Made by a program: the position numbers and the translations under genes. 64,000 nucleotides of DNA from Aestuariibaculum sp. M13 (lineage in GTDB: Bacteria; Bacteroidota; Bacteroidia; Flavobacteriales; Flavobacteriaceae): assembly GCF_024723255.1 (NCBI RefSeq), contig NZ_JANIAC010000005.1:248001-312000 (forward strand). Reading direction: 5' to 3'. Of this stretch, positions 16,865-29,560 are shown piece by piece (positions within the stretch are counted from its first letter, which is position 1; the number at the start of each line of letters is the position of its first letter). The notes below the pieces were generated by a model, which did no database searches, was not told the origin of the DNA, and saw only the letters and a list, made by a program, of their open reading frames with translations.

Positions 16865-18094
16865 ATGAAACATCTTGCAACCTTATTTTTTGTGCTAAAT
16901 GGCTTTTTGGTTTTAGCTCAAGATCCGTTTTTAACGGTAACTTCCAACGATTCCATAAATAATCAGCCACGTATTAAATCCAGTTTGGGAGTTAATATGA
17001 AACTGAATGGTTATATGGATATTTTTGGAGGCTTAAATGATAATGAGACGTTTAATGTCGGACTTATTAATGTATTTGGAACTGAAGAAGAAAAAAGTCT
17101 TAAAGCCGATTTGTATCAAACACAACTAAGGTTAACCACCCACATGGTGCAGAAAAACGGCAATGTGATTAAGGCGGTTGTAGAGTCGGATTTTTGGGGA
17201 GGAAATGGCAAAATGAGGTTGCGAAAGGCCTATGTAGAAACGGAACACTGGCAAATAGGACAGATGTGGAATAATTTTAGTGATGAAGACATCTGGCCGG
17301 ATATTATGGAACTGGAAGGTCCTCCGTCCGGGGTTTGGCTTAGAACACCACATGTGAAATATAAAAACACATTTGGAAATCCTCACTGGATTTACGAAGC
17401 TAGTATCGAGGCACCAATTGCTACAAGTTTTACTTATGCCGAATTTCAGCCATTAGTAGACGAAGCCGATCAGTTTATGCCTGATTTAACTTTTGCAATT
17501 AAATATCAAAAGGATTGGGGACATCTTAGATTGTCATCCATTTTAAGAAGTGTACGTTATAAGTTAAATGATGAATTAGATAAATTTACAGGTTATGGAT
17601 TCAGTTTTAGTGGTAATTACAAACCTGGTTTAAATAATTTACAGTTTCAGTTGGTAGGTGGTAAAGGGATCTCGGCATATTTAACAACTGTTTCTGGAGG
17701 TGGCTATGATGGGTATCCAACAGGAAATAATCAAATAAAAGCGACACCTGCTTTTGGAGGATGGGCTTCATATGGATATTTCATTACAAAAAAATTACAT
17801 ACTAACGTTGTGTTTGGGGCATCGCAATTTAAGTTAGATGATTCCGAGCGACTCATTATTCATGAAGCTTTAGAAGATACTACGGTGTTCGTCGAAGGTG
17901 ATTTTCTACATAAGCATTATTACGGCATATTTAATGTGATGTATGATGCTTATGAACGCATGACCGTTGGTTTGGAATTAGATTATGGTATAAAAACATT
18001 GGAAATTGATGGTCAGGTTAATGATGTGGCGCAATCCATTGACAAAAGTCGGGATGCGATGCGCATTAGTTTTGGTTTTATGTATAATTTTTAA
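16865..18094 (+). CDS. DcaP-like outer-membrane porin
   Basis: Predicted 409-residue beta-barrel. It has a signal peptide ending near residue 18 (FLVLAQ), alternating hydrophobic strands throughout, and a C-terminal aromatic residue (SFGFMYNF) as expected for BAM-inserted barrels. Segments such as VESDFWGGNGKMRLRKAYVE and QIGQMWNNFSDEDIWPD near residues 100-145 resemble the DcaP family of trimeric porins, which pass small anions and acids. It follows the kduI terminator by 62 bp and precedes the cytochrome gene by about 100 bp on the same strand, so it may form a unit with that gene rather than with the uronate operon. The transported substrate is unknown. Confidence 0.75.
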   Translation: MKHLATLFFVLNGFLVLAQDPFLTVTSNDSINNQPRIKSSLGVNMKLNGYMDIFGGLNDNETFNVGLINVFGTEEEKSLKADLYQTQLRLTTHMVQKNGNVIKAVVESDFWGGNGKMRLRKAYVETEHWQIGQMWNNFSDEDIWPDIMELEGPPSGVWLRTPHVKYKNTFGNPHWIYEASIEAPIATSFTYAEFQPLVDEADQFMPDLTFAIKYQKDWGHLRLSSILRSVRYKLNDELDKFTGYGFSFSGNYKPGLNNLQFQLVGGKGISAYLTTVSGGGYDGYPTGNNQIKATPAFGGWASYGYFITKKLHTNVVFGASQFKLDDSERLIIHEALEDTTVFVEGDFLHKHYYGIFNVMYDAYERMTVGLELDYGIKTLEIDGQVNDVAQSIDKSRDAMRISFGFMYNF

Positions 18095-18196
18095 GAGAAA
18101 CCAGGAGTCTTTTATATTTAATTTATAGCAATTCTAAGTCAAAATTAAGTTACATTTATAGAGCAATTTATTCTGTAATTTTAAAAGATAAATATT

Positions 18197-20455
18197 TTGA
18201 CTAACCCCATTATAACTAGAGCTTTGTCAAGCTTAATCTGTGGTTTCTTTTCAATTGTTTTATTGGTTTCTTGCAAAGAAGAAAAAAAGTATGAGGCTAT
18301 AACTCATGATGATATTTTTACATCTACTGCTTTAATTCCTGATAATCATTTTTTAGGTGATGAAACCTGTAAAACCTGCCATAATACAGAATTTAAGGAA
18401 TGGCAGGGTTCTCATCACGATAAAGCCATGCAAATTGCTGATAGTTTATCGGTTTTAGCTGATTTTAAAGGGGAAACATTTACCAGTCAGGAAGTCACTT
18501 CGCGATTCTATAAAAAGGATGGTGATTATTATGTGCATACCGAAGGACCGGATGGTGCATATCAGGATTATAAAATAGTTTACACCTATGGTTTAACACC
18601 ATTGCAACAGTATATTGTACAATTTCCCAATGGAGCCTATCAGTGTTTAAGTACGGCATGGGATTCGGTTGAAAACAAATGGTTCAATTTATTTCCGGAT
18701 TTTAGAGTCGTTCATGAAGAGTGGTTACACTGGACCAATAAAGGTTTAAACTGGAACACCATGTGTTCCGATTGTCATTCAACAAACGTTAGAAAAAATT
18801 ACGATCTTAAAGCTGATAGTTACGATACAAAGTATGCCTTAATTAATGTGAATTGTGAAGCTTGTCATGGGCCAGGAAAACAACATGTCGATGATGTTGA
18901 ACGATTAGGTGATGCTTACGCACCAACAGGAACCATGAAAATGACGAGCAGAATAGCACCTAAACAATTGGTTGATGAATGTGCTCGTTGTCACGCCCGT
19001 CGCGAGCAGTTTACCGAAAATTATAATTACGAAGGCACGTTTTTAGATCATTATTTTCCGCATTTAATTGTACAACCCCAATACTATCCTGACGGACAAA
19101 TATTAGATGAAGATTATGTGTATACTTCCTTTCTGCAAAGTAAAATGTATAAAAACGATGTAGCGTGTAATAGTTGTCATAATACACATTCCTTAAAATT
19201 AAAAATGGAAGGGAACGCTCTGTGTACGCAATGCCATACACCAACAAAGTACAATACACCTGAGCATCATAAACACGACATGGGAACCGAGAGTGCAGAA
19301 TGTATTAATTGTCACATGCCAGGGCGCTACTATATGGGAAATGATTTCAGACGCGATCATAGTTTTAGAGTGCCTCGTCCCGATTTAAGTTTGAAATATA
19401 ACACGCCAAACGCTTGTGTTGGTTGTCATGAAGGTAAAGACAATACATGGGCCTGGGAATCTTTTCAAAAATTATATGGAACGGTAGATTCTCTGCATTT
19501 TTCAGATAAGTTAGCTCCCGGTGTTTTAGGCGTTGCTCATGCCGATGCAGGTCTGATTGATTTAATTCATGATACCTCAGAAAACGAACTGGTAAGGGCT
19601 TCGGCGTTGCGTGCCTTATCAAATTATGATGTTCAACAGCATTTAGATGAATACATTATGCGATTAAATGATGCATCACCTATGGTTCGTGCAACAAGTG
19701 TAGATGTGTTGAGTAATATTAATACTAATGATTATATAAATTATTTGCTACCCCTTTTAGAAGATCCAAAAAGAACAGTTCGTGTTAAAACATTTTATGC
19801 ACTGGCAGGTGTTAGCGAACTTCAAATTCCAGAGAAATATAAAGCCTCTTACAAAAAAGTAAAAAAGGAGTTTGATACTTACTTAGAGGTGAATACCGAT
19901 TTTGCTGGCGGATTAGCCAGAAAAGGTAATTATTACATTAAACAAGGTAATTTACAACAGGCTATTTTTTATTATGAAAAAGCTCTGGAAGTTGATAATC
20001 TGGAGAATAATATAAGATTAACCTTAGCTAATTTATATTACAATACCGGCGATTACAAAAAAGCAGAAGACACATTTAAACTTATTATTCAGCAAGAACC
20101 AGATTATGGTTCAACCTATTATTCTTTAGCATTATTATTAGCTGAATTAAATAGGGAGGAGGAAGCCATTTCGTATTTAGAGCAAACCATTACCAAAATG
20201 CCTGATAATATTAGAGCCTACTATAATTTAAGCCTAATCTACGATAAATTAAATCAACCTAATAAAGCTGAATCAACTTTAGCAAAAGGTTTAAAAGCAG
20301 ATCCAAATAACGAGAGTCTATTATATGCTTTAGCATATCATTATCTGAATCATAATAATACAAATAAAGCTAAAAATATCGCGAAACGATTGGTAGAATT
20401 ATACCCAAACAATCAGCAATATTTGGCATTTTATCAGCAGTTATTAGCTATATAA
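18197..20455 (+). CDS. Octaheme c-type cytochrome lipoprotein with HEAT and TPR repeats
   Basis: A 752-residue exported electron-transfer protein. The start is TTG at 18197: no in-frame ATG comes before the lipoprotein signal, whose lipobox LVSC puts the acylated cysteine at residue 26. Eight CxxCH heme motifs follow (CKTCH, CSDCH, CEACH, CARCH, CNSCH, CTQCH, CINCH, CVGCH) between residues 58 and about 410. Then come HEAT-like helical repeats around 450-550 and TPR units to the end. The heme part resembles the cytochrome c554/octaheme group; the TPR tail suggests a scaffold for a partner. It sits 102 bp after the DcaP-like porin. No reductase gene is adjacent, so electron donor and acceptor are unknown. 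Confidence 0.85.
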   Translation: MTNPIITRALSSLICGFFSIVLLVSCKEEKKYEAITHDDIFTSTALIPDNHFLGDETCKTCHNTEFKEWQGSHHDKAMQIADSLSVLADFKGETFTSQEVTSRFYKKDGDYYVHTEGPDGAYQDYKIVYTYGLTPLQQYIVQFPNGAYQCLSTAWDSVENKWFNLFPDFRVVHEEWLHWTNKGLNWNTMCSDCHSTNVRKNYDLKADSYDTKYALINVNCEACHGPGKQHVDDVERLGDAYAPTGTMKMTSRIAPKQLVDECARCHARREQFTENYNYEGTFLDHYFPHLIVQPQYYPDGQILDEDYVYTSFLQSKMYKNDVACNSCHNTHSLKLKMEGNALCTQCHTPTKYNTPEHHKHDMGTESAECINCHMPGRYYMGNDFRRDHSFRVPRPDLSLKYNTPNACVGCHEGKDNTWAWESFQKLYGTVDSLHFSDKLAPGVLGVAHADAGLIDLIHDTSENELVRASALRALSNYDVQQHLDEYIMRLNDASPMVRATSVDVLSNINTNDYINYLLPLLEDPKRTVRVKTFYALAGVSELQIPEKYKASYKKVKKEFDTYLEVNTDFAGGLARKGNYYIKQGNLQQAIFYYEKALEVDNLENNIRLTLANLYYNTGDYKKAEDTFKLIIQQEPDYGSTYYSLALLLAELNREEEAISYLEQTITKMPDNIRAYYNLSLIYDKLNQPNKAESTLAKGLKADPNNESLLYALAYHYLNHNNTNKAKNIAKRLVELYPNNQQYLAFYQQLLAI

Positions 20456-20596
20456 GGGAATGACGATATAATAGACATTTACTAAATCTATCGCTATAAT
20501 AGATGTAAATTATACATTTAATCTTAAAAATTGTTAAAAATGCCAAACTTACATAACAAATATACTGTTTAGTATAGCACTATCAGCTAAAATTAA

Positions 20597-20637
20597 TATG
20601 TTTGTGTTCGAGCACATTTTGATCAATATGAAATGTG
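20597..20637 (+). promoter_or_regulatory. -7 box and inverted repeat upstream of beta-galactosidase gene
   Basis: TATGTTTG at 20597-20604 matches TAnnTTTG and would give a leader of about 90 bases. Just downstream, CACATTT (20613-20619) and AAATGTG (20631-20637) form an inverted repeat with an 11-bp spacer, which could be a roadblock operator or a leader hairpin. I see no -33 element at the normal spacing. A shorter repeat, TATAC-N6-GTATA, lies at 20561-20576. Confidence 0.4.
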
Positions 20638-20693
20638 TCATAACCTAAAGATGATTATTGGCGAATGACATCTGTCTGATAAAAACAACATAA

Positions 20694-24056
<3,363 letters not shown>

Positions 24057-24080
24057 ATTTCAACTCTTAAGAATTTAAAA

Positions 24081-24114
24081 AATCCGTAGTTTTTTTTAAC
24101 TACGGATTTTTTTT
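24081..24114 (+). terminator. Intrinsic terminator after the beta-galactosidase gene
   Basis: AATCCGTAGTT and AACTACGGATT form an 11-bp perfect stem around a T6 loop, followed by eight T residues. It ends the lacZ transcript 25 bp past the stop codon and isolates it from the ECF-controlled locus downstream. Confidence 0.93.
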
Positions 24115-24239
24115 ATTTAAGGGAATATATAGTAACTAACTAGATTACAAAATACAAAATAAGAGTACCTTGTTAATAAATGATTGATTAGTGTTCTACT
24201 ATAGAAGGTGTTAAAAAACAGAGATTTGTATATTTAAAA

Positions 24240-24290
24240 AAGTTAAAATTTTATTAATTTTTTTTAGGGGATACGTGCGTTATTTCACAC
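24240..24290 (+). promoter_or_regulatory. ECF-type promoter, copy 1, in front of the adhesin gene
   Basis: This segment has AAGTTAAA at 24240-24247, an 18-bp T-rich spacer, AGGGGATA at 24266-24273 and TTATT-N2-ACAC ending at 24290. The same elements occur with the same spacing at 30225-30275 in front of fecR; by eye about 40 of 51 positions agree. No TAnnTTTG box is present. I read AGGGGATA as the -35 and the ACAC block as the -10 of an alternative sigma factor, giving a leader of about 40 bases. Confidence 0.7.
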
Positions 24291-24335
24291 TTAATAAGTA
24301 AATTTAATATCTAATCAGCTGAAAACTCTAATCAC

Positions 24336-27300
24336 ATGGAAAAAAACTACGCAAATAAACCTCAAAGCAATTTTAGTCTTAGCTTTCGTTTTACTTCAGG
24401 TTTTATTAAAAAACAGGTTTTAGTCCTGTTTTTCTTTACTTCATTAAGCAATTATTTCTATGCACAAACCACCTTTGATGTGGCATCAGAAGCAGAATTA
24501 AATACTGCAATTAGTTCGGCTTCAAATGGAGATATTATCAATTTTACTTCAGATATTATTTTGTATACAGATCAAGTGAGTATTGATAAATCGTTGACTA
24601 TTGAAGGAAACAACTATTTGTTAACGGTGCCAAGAACAGGATTAAATAGTGCTGGTGGTTTCAATACTAACCCATCACCCTACAGGGCAATTCAAATTTT
24701 AAATTATGGTGGTAGCAGTACGGTTATTATTAATGCTTTAAAAATAAGAGGAGGTTTTTATACTGGAGCTGGTGGAGCCATTATGCTTGAAAATTATGAT
24801 GTTGCATTGTATCTTAATAATTGTGAAGTGTCCTATAGTAGATCCTCTGGTGGTGGCGGTGGAATTTATACTACTAGTAACCAAAACAAACTTTACATTA
24901 ATAACACATTAATAGATCGAAATGCAGGAAATTTCGGCGGGGGTATTGTGAATAAAGGGTTTTTAAAAATGGAAAGTAGTACCATTACCGAAAATCGATC
25001 TACTTCAGGCAGTGGAGGTGGTGGAGCCATGGAAAATAATGCGGGTATAGCCCTTATAAATAATTGTACCATCAGTAATAATCAAAGTACAGAAATAGGA
25101 GGGGCCATAAATAATAATAATTCAGGAAAAATTTATTTAGTAAATTCAAGTGTTACAGGAAATGTCGGGTATGGTACTTTAACAACCGGTGCTATTGGGA
25201 ACAACGCAGGTGGTGCTGGAGGTATTTGGGCTGTAAATTCTGTTTTTGCCTATAATTATAAAAGGTCAGGAGGTACTTCAAATAACCCTACAGCTTACAC
25301 TCTAGATGATTTATCTGCTTATTCTAATCAGGGACGTGTATTTTTATATTATTCGGTTTATCACGGTACTTTACCAAACGGTATGGGGGCAGATGTTGGT
25401 AATGTTCAATATTCAGGAGCAGCCGATGGTAGTGATGATACAATTTTTACAGGAGGCAGTCTTAGTAAAATTTTTGATGCTTCTGGAAACCAAATTGGTA
25501 CAACCGAGGTTTTTAGACCGTATTTGGTAAGAGATCAAGGGTCTGTGGGGCCAACCTTGCGAATAGGTAGTTTTTTAGTGTCAAATAAAGGTACTCAAAC
25601 AAGGGTGTCTGGATCTGGTTCAAGTGATGTTGTGCTATCGTATTTTGATGGTTCGAGCTGGATAGATTTAGTAAACACAAGTAATTCAGGCCAACTTGTT
25701 ACCACAGATCAAATTGGGCAAACCAGATCAGATCCGCCTTTACGTGGTGCTCTGGAGGCGTTTGTTGACGATGTTTACATGTTAAAAGTTTTAGCAGCTT
25801 CTAATGGTGCGGTTGAAGGTGGTTCGGTTTATGGTGATTTGTATCCTTATGGAACAGAAATTACCCTTACAGCAAACCCTTCAGATGGTTATGGTTTTGA
25901 TGGTTGGACATATGCTCAAGGCACAGGAAGTACAACAAACAATCCTTTGGTAATTACCTTAACTGAAGATATAACCATTCAGCCATCTTTTGTGTTAAGT
26001 GCGGATGAAACAATAACTTATGTAGGGAATGGTAATACAGGAGGAACTGCGCCAGCGACACAAATACAAGATGCAGCTATTTCACCAATAACTATTTCTG
26101 ATAAAAATACATTAGTGAAATCTAGTTATGAGTTTACCGGTTGGAATACGGTTGCTAATGGTTCTGGAACAGCCTACAATCCAGGTGATGTATATAGTCA
26201 AAATGCAAATCTTACACTTTATGCTCAATGGGTGTATAGTCCATCACCAGGAGGTGTTACAGGTGTTAATCTATGGCTGAAGGGGAATGATGGCATTACG
26301 GCAAACTCTGGAACTCTTAATGCATGGGTAGATAAATCTGGAGTTAATACGTTTTCTATTACAGGAACACCAGGGTTTCAAGAAAACGCTATCAATTTCA
26401 ATCCAACTATTTCATTTAATAATACAGGTGCCGCTTCTACTTTGCCAACAAATCGATTAGAGGGAAATACTTCTATTCAGGTTCAATCTGCAATAGTGGT
26501 CATGAAAAGTAATTCCAATTCTTCTACTTTAATGGGGAGTACGGTATCGGGTAGTAGTTTTGGACCGGGTCTATTTGGATATAGAAATACTGAAGAGCAG
26601 TCAGTTGGTCAGGGAGACAATATATTTAAATCCTATTTTAATCCATTACGCTCAGAATATTCAGTAGCATTAATAGATTTTTCAGGCTTACCCGGTAAAT
26701 ACTTTTTGAATAATGGAACTGAAGGTATTTTTTCTTTTACCACTAATTTTAGGGATATCACCTTAACCCCAATGATAGGGGGAACTAACAATAACGGAAA
26801 TAATGGTGGTTGGAGCCCTTTTGATGGTGAAGTGGCAGAGATCATAACTTATCCTTCTACTTTATTGAATGATTCAGCAAATATTCGTCGATTAATGACC
26901 TACATGGCCATTAAGTATGGCATCACTCTAACAAGAAATACACAGACATTAACCCACTATGAAGATTCTAACGGAACCGTTCTATGGGATGATACTAATT
27001 ACTGGAACGATGTTTTTGGTATTGGTAAAGATGAGGCTAGTGAATTAAATCAAATAGCTTCAAATAGTATAAACACTGGCTCTGGAAATGGTTCTGGTCA
27101 GCATGGAAAGGGAAATATAGTTATAACCAATGCATCCTCGTTGGATGATGGCGATTTTTTAATGATAGGTCATGATAATGGTGCTTTAACCGAACAATCA
27201 ACAGATTTGCCTGCCTCAGCCAGTTGTTTTGCTCGATTATCTAGAGAATGGAAAGTGAAATCAACTAATAATCCGGGAAGTATAACGCTTACTATTCAAT

Positions 27301-28949
27301 TAAACGGTCTTACTTACGGAGGTACTTCTGCAAGTGATATTAAAATACTTATCGATAGTGATGGAGATGGCGATTTTTCTAATGCAACAAGTTTTGGTGC
27401 TGAAAGCTTCAGTAATGAATTAGCTATTTTTAAAGGTATTACTTTACCAAATAATGCCGTGTTCACGTTTATAACCGGTACGGAAACGATACCTCCAACT
27501 ATAACTACTTTAGGAGACTTAACATTTGCAGCCAATGCAGGTGTTTGTACCTATGAGACTTCTAAATTACCACAACCAACTACTGATGATAATTGTGGTG
27601 TAGCAACGGTTGAGGCGAGTCCTTCTGTTTTAGTTTTAGGGGTTAATACGGTGACCTGGACGGTAACCGATGTTTCTGGTAATGTTAACACGGTTGATCA
27701 GTCGGTTACCATTATAGACAATGAAAAACCTACCATAGCAACATTGAGTGATTTTACTGTTGATGCTGATACAGGTGTTTGTACCTATGACAGTTCACAA
27801 TTACCACCACCAGTAACGAGTGATAATTGTGGGGTAGCTAGTGTTACTGTAAGTCCTTCTATTTTAAACTTAGGGGCAAATACAGTAACCTGGACTGTAA
27901 CTGATGATTCAGGAAATAAAAATACCTCGACCCATATAGTTACTGTTCAGGAAAATGAGCTACCAACTATTGCCACCTTAGGTGCTATTACAGTGCATTC
28001 AGATGCAGGTGTTTGTATCTATAGTAGTTCGCAATTACCATTGCCAGCAACCAGTGATAATTGTGGTGTAGCAAGTGTTGTAGCAAATCCATCTGAATTG
28101 GCTTTAGGTTTAAACATCGTAACCTGGACAGTAACCGATGATTCTGGAAATACCAGAAATTCAATTCAAGAAGTAACAGTTGTCGATAATGAAGATCCAA
28201 CAATTGGAACTTTAAATGCAATAAGTGTAAATACAGATGTTGGCGAATGTACTTATGATATGTCACAATTGCCACCACCAGCTACCAGCGATAATTGTGG
28301 TGTAGCCAGCGTAGTTCCTAGTCAAAGCATATTAAGTTTAGGTTTAAATACCATAACATGGACGGTTACTGATGATTCTGGAAACACCAAAAGCTCAATT
28401 CAGGAAATAACAGTAGTCGACAATGTGGCTCCAATAGTAAGCTGTCCTTCAAATCAAACAGTACACCCAGACCCAGGAAGTTTGTATACACTTCCTGATT
28501 ATTTTGGAACATCGGAGGCTATGGCGGTCGATAATTGTACGAATCCATTAACCATTTTAACACAGAGTCCTAGTCCTGGAACACAATTGGGAGATGATGT
28601 ACATACCATTACGTTTACAGCACAGGATGCAAGTGGTAATATAGGAGCCTGCAGTTTTGATTTAATTGTTGATTCAACACGAAGTTTAGATGTTAATATA
28701 GATGTATTAAACGGCATAAAGCTGTATCCAAACCCAACATCAAGTATTGTTAAAATACAAAACCTTTCAAATATAAAATTAAGTCGTTTAACTATTTATG
28801 ATATGATGGGACGTGTTATAAATAGTATTGACTTAAAACAAATGGGAGAAGAAAAAGAGATTGATTTATCTCCGTTTGAAAGTGCTGTGTATTTATTTGA
28901 AATCCACAGTGAACAAGGAAAATTGGTTAAGTCAGTTGTGAAACAATAA
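24336..28949 (+). CDS. Large secreted adhesin-like protein with type IX secretion tail
   Basis: A 1537-residue surface or secreted protein. In order: a long N-region signal peptide ending near FYAQTT (residue 46); a right-handed parallel beta-helix of Chlamydia polymorphic-protein style with many N/G-rich turns (about 60-370); InlB/Listeria-Bacteroides-type repeats (GYGFDGWTY and YEFTGWNTVANGSGTAYN, about 485-640); a LamG-like domain beginning VNLWLKGNDGITANSG (about 645-1040); five HYR-like repeats (1053-1450); and a type IX sorting domain starting LYPNPTSS near 1462 and ending KLVKSVVKQ. It is preceded by an ECF-type promoter and followed 27 bp later by a small secreted protein gene. The ligand is unknown; no catalytic domain is evident. 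Confidence 0.85.
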   Translation: MEKNYANKPQSNFSLSFRFTSGFIKKQVLVLFFFTSLSNYFYAQTTFDVASEAELNTAISSASNGDIINFTSDIILYTDQVSIDKSLTIEGNNYLLTVPRTGLNSAGGFNTNPSPYRAIQILNYGGSSTVIINALKIRGGFYTGAGGAIMLENYDVALYLNNCEVSYSRSSGGGGGIYTTSNQNKLYINNTLIDRNAGNFGGGIVNKGFLKMESSTITENRSTSGSGGGGAMENNAGIALINNCTISNNQSTEIGGAINNNNSGKIYLVNSSVTGNVGYGTLTTGAIGNNAGGAGGIWAVNSVFAYNYKRSGGTSNNPTAYTLDDLSAYSNQGRVFLYYSVYHGTLPNGMGADVGNVQYSGAADGSDDTIFTGGSLSKIFDASGNQIGTTEVFRPYLVRDQGSVGPTLRIGSFLVSNKGTQTRVSGSGSSDVVLSYFDGSSWIDLVNTSNSGQLVTTDQIGQTRSDPPLRGALEAFVDDVYMLKVLAASNGAVEGGSVYGDLYPYGTEITLTANPSDGYGFDGWTYAQGTGSTTNNPLVITLTEDITIQPSFVLSADETITYVGNGNTGGTAPATQIQDAAISPITISDKNTLVKSSYEFTGWNTVANGSGTAYNPGDVYSQNANLTLYAQWVYSPSPGGVTGVNLWLKGNDGITANSGTLNAWVDKSGVNTFSITGTPGFQENAINFNPTISFNNTGAASTLPTNRLEGNTSIQVQSAIVVMKSNSNSSTLMGSTVSGSSFGPGLFGYRNTEEQSVGQGDNIFKSYFNPLRSEYSVALIDFSGLPGKYFLNNGTEGIFSFTTNFRDITLTPMIGGTNNNGNNGGWSPFDGEVAEIITYPSTLLNDSANIRRLMTYMAIKYGITLTRNTQTLTHYEDSNGTVLWDDTNYWNDVFGIGKDEASELNQIASNSINTGSGNGSGQHGKGNIVITNASSLDDGDFLMIGHDNGALTEQSTDLPASASCFARLSREWKVKSTNNPGSITLTIQLNGLTYGGTSASDIKILIDSDGDGDFSNATSFGAESFSNELAIFKGITLPNNAVFTFITGTETIPPTITTLGDLTFAANAGVCTYETSKLPQPTTDDNCGVATVEASPSVLVLGVNTVTWTVTDVSGNVNTVDQSVTIIDNEKPTIATLSDFTVDADTGVCTYDSSQLPPPVTSDNCGVASVTVSPSILNLGANTVTWTVTDDSGNKNTSTHIVTVQENELPTIATLGAITVHSDAGVCIYSSSQLPLPATSDNCGVASVVANPSELALGLNIVTWTVTDDSGNTRNSIQEVTVVDNEDPTIGTLNAISVNTDVGECTYDMSQLPPPATSDNCGVASVVPSQSILSLGLNTITWTVTDDSGNTKSSIQEITVVDNVAPIVSCPSNQTVHPDPGSLYTLPDYFGTSEAMAVDNCTNPLTILTQSPSPGTQLGDDVHTITFTAQDASGNIGACSFDLIVDSTRSLDVNIDVLNGIKLYPNPTSSIVKIQNLSNIKLSRLTIYDMMGRVINSIDLKQMGEEKEIDLSPFESAVYLFEIHSEQGKLVKSVVKQ
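27492..28680 (+). repeat. Five HYR-like repeats inside the adhesin gene
   Basis: Units begin at 27492, 27729, 27963, 28197 and 28431, giving periods of 237, 234, 234 and 234 bp (79 or 78 residues). The first four share VCTY, DNCGVA and NTVTWTVTD-like cores and are similar at the DNA level. The fifth is divergent (IVSCPSNQTV, GDDVHTITFTAQDASGN). The close similarity of units 2-4 suggests fairly recent expansion and makes copy number prone to change. Confidence 0.85.
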
Positions 28950-28976
28950 TGTATTTATTAATTAAATGGAATTTTT

Positions 28977-29405
28977 ATGAATATTAAGAGTTTTTTGTCA
29001 ATACTACTTTTAGTAATATTACCTGGCATGTCCTTTGCTCAAATTATAACTAAAGAATTAAATTTTGACTCAGATAAGGCAAACCTTGTTATTGAGGATG
29101 TGTTTAAAGGTGAAGAAATTATTGATTATGCCTTAAATGTAAAAAAGGGAGATTCGGTTAGTATTATTTTGAATAGAAAAATAAACTCAAGCTATTTTAA
29201 TTTGTTACCGCCAGGTTCTAATAATGTAGCCGATTTTATTGGTCAAACCCAAGGGGATACCTGTAAAATGGTGTTGCAGCAAACAGGAGTTTACAAAATT
29301 AGGGTATACCAGATGCGAAGTTCTGCCAGACGAGGCACTGAAGTGAAATTTAAACTGGATGTAAGTCTCTTTGAATCTAAAGTTTCGAATCCTGAAAAAG
29401 AGTAA
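28977..29405 (+). CDS. Small secreted protein resembling g-type lysozyme inhibitors (PliG/YcgK-like)
   Basis: A 142-residue protein with a clear signal peptide (cleavage near MSFAQ, residue 22). The mature part has the pattern of a small beta-sandwich: YALNVKKGDSVSI near residue 48, YFNLLPPGSNN near 66, then TGVYKIRVYQMRSSARRGTE near 105-124. This order, a KKG turn followed by an LPPGS segment and an RV-x-MR-x-ARR motif, is what I remember of E. coli YcgK (PliG) and its relatives; no alignment was run. It lies 27 bp after the adhesin gene, almost certainly in the same transcript, and is followed by a hairpin terminator. An adhesin accessory role is also possible. Confidence 0.55.
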   Translation: MNIKSFLSILLLVILPGMSFAQIITKELNFDSDKANLVIEDVFKGEEIIDYALNVKKGDSVSIILNRKINSSYFNLLPPGSNNVADFIGQTQGDTCKMVLQQTGVYKIRVYQMRSSARRGTEVKFKLDVSLFESKVSNPEKE

Positions 29406-29430
29406 AACAATAAACTTGACTAATACCGAA

Positions 29431-29463
29431 AAGAGCCTGATAAGAAAAATTATCAGGCTCTTT
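29431..29463 (+). terminator. Terminator hairpin between the adhesin unit and the sigma-factor gene
   Basis: AAGAGCCTGATA and TATCAGGCTCTT pair perfectly over 12 bp around an 8-base loop. The following T-tract is short and broken (TTGGTTCTT). It lies 26 bp past the small secreted protein stop and separates that unit from the sigma gene. Confidence 0.8.
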
Positions 29464-29510
29464 GGTTCTTAATACATAGGTAATACTTAAAAAAAACAAT
29501 GTGGATTTTG

Positions 29511-29532
29511 TTTCAAATGTTTACATTTGAAA
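29511..29532. promoter_or_regulatory. Perfect inverted repeat upstream of the ECF sigma gene
   Basis: TTTCAAATG-TTTA-CATTTGAAA has 9-bp perfect arms and lies 28 bp upstream of the sigma ATG, just before a near-consensus -7 box (TTATTTTG, 29540-29547, one mismatch to TAnnTTTG). It is well placed for a dimeric regulator controlling sigma-factor synthesis. As RNA it would also form a hairpin if transcription started further upstream. Confidence 0.5.
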
Positions 29533-29560
29533 TTAACTATTATTTTGCTATTTTTAATTT

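Noticed and set aside
27492-28680. Regular repeats as a possible CRISPR array
   Set aside because: The 234-237 bp period is an open reading frame encoding HYR-like protein domains, with no short repeats, unique spacers or cas genes.
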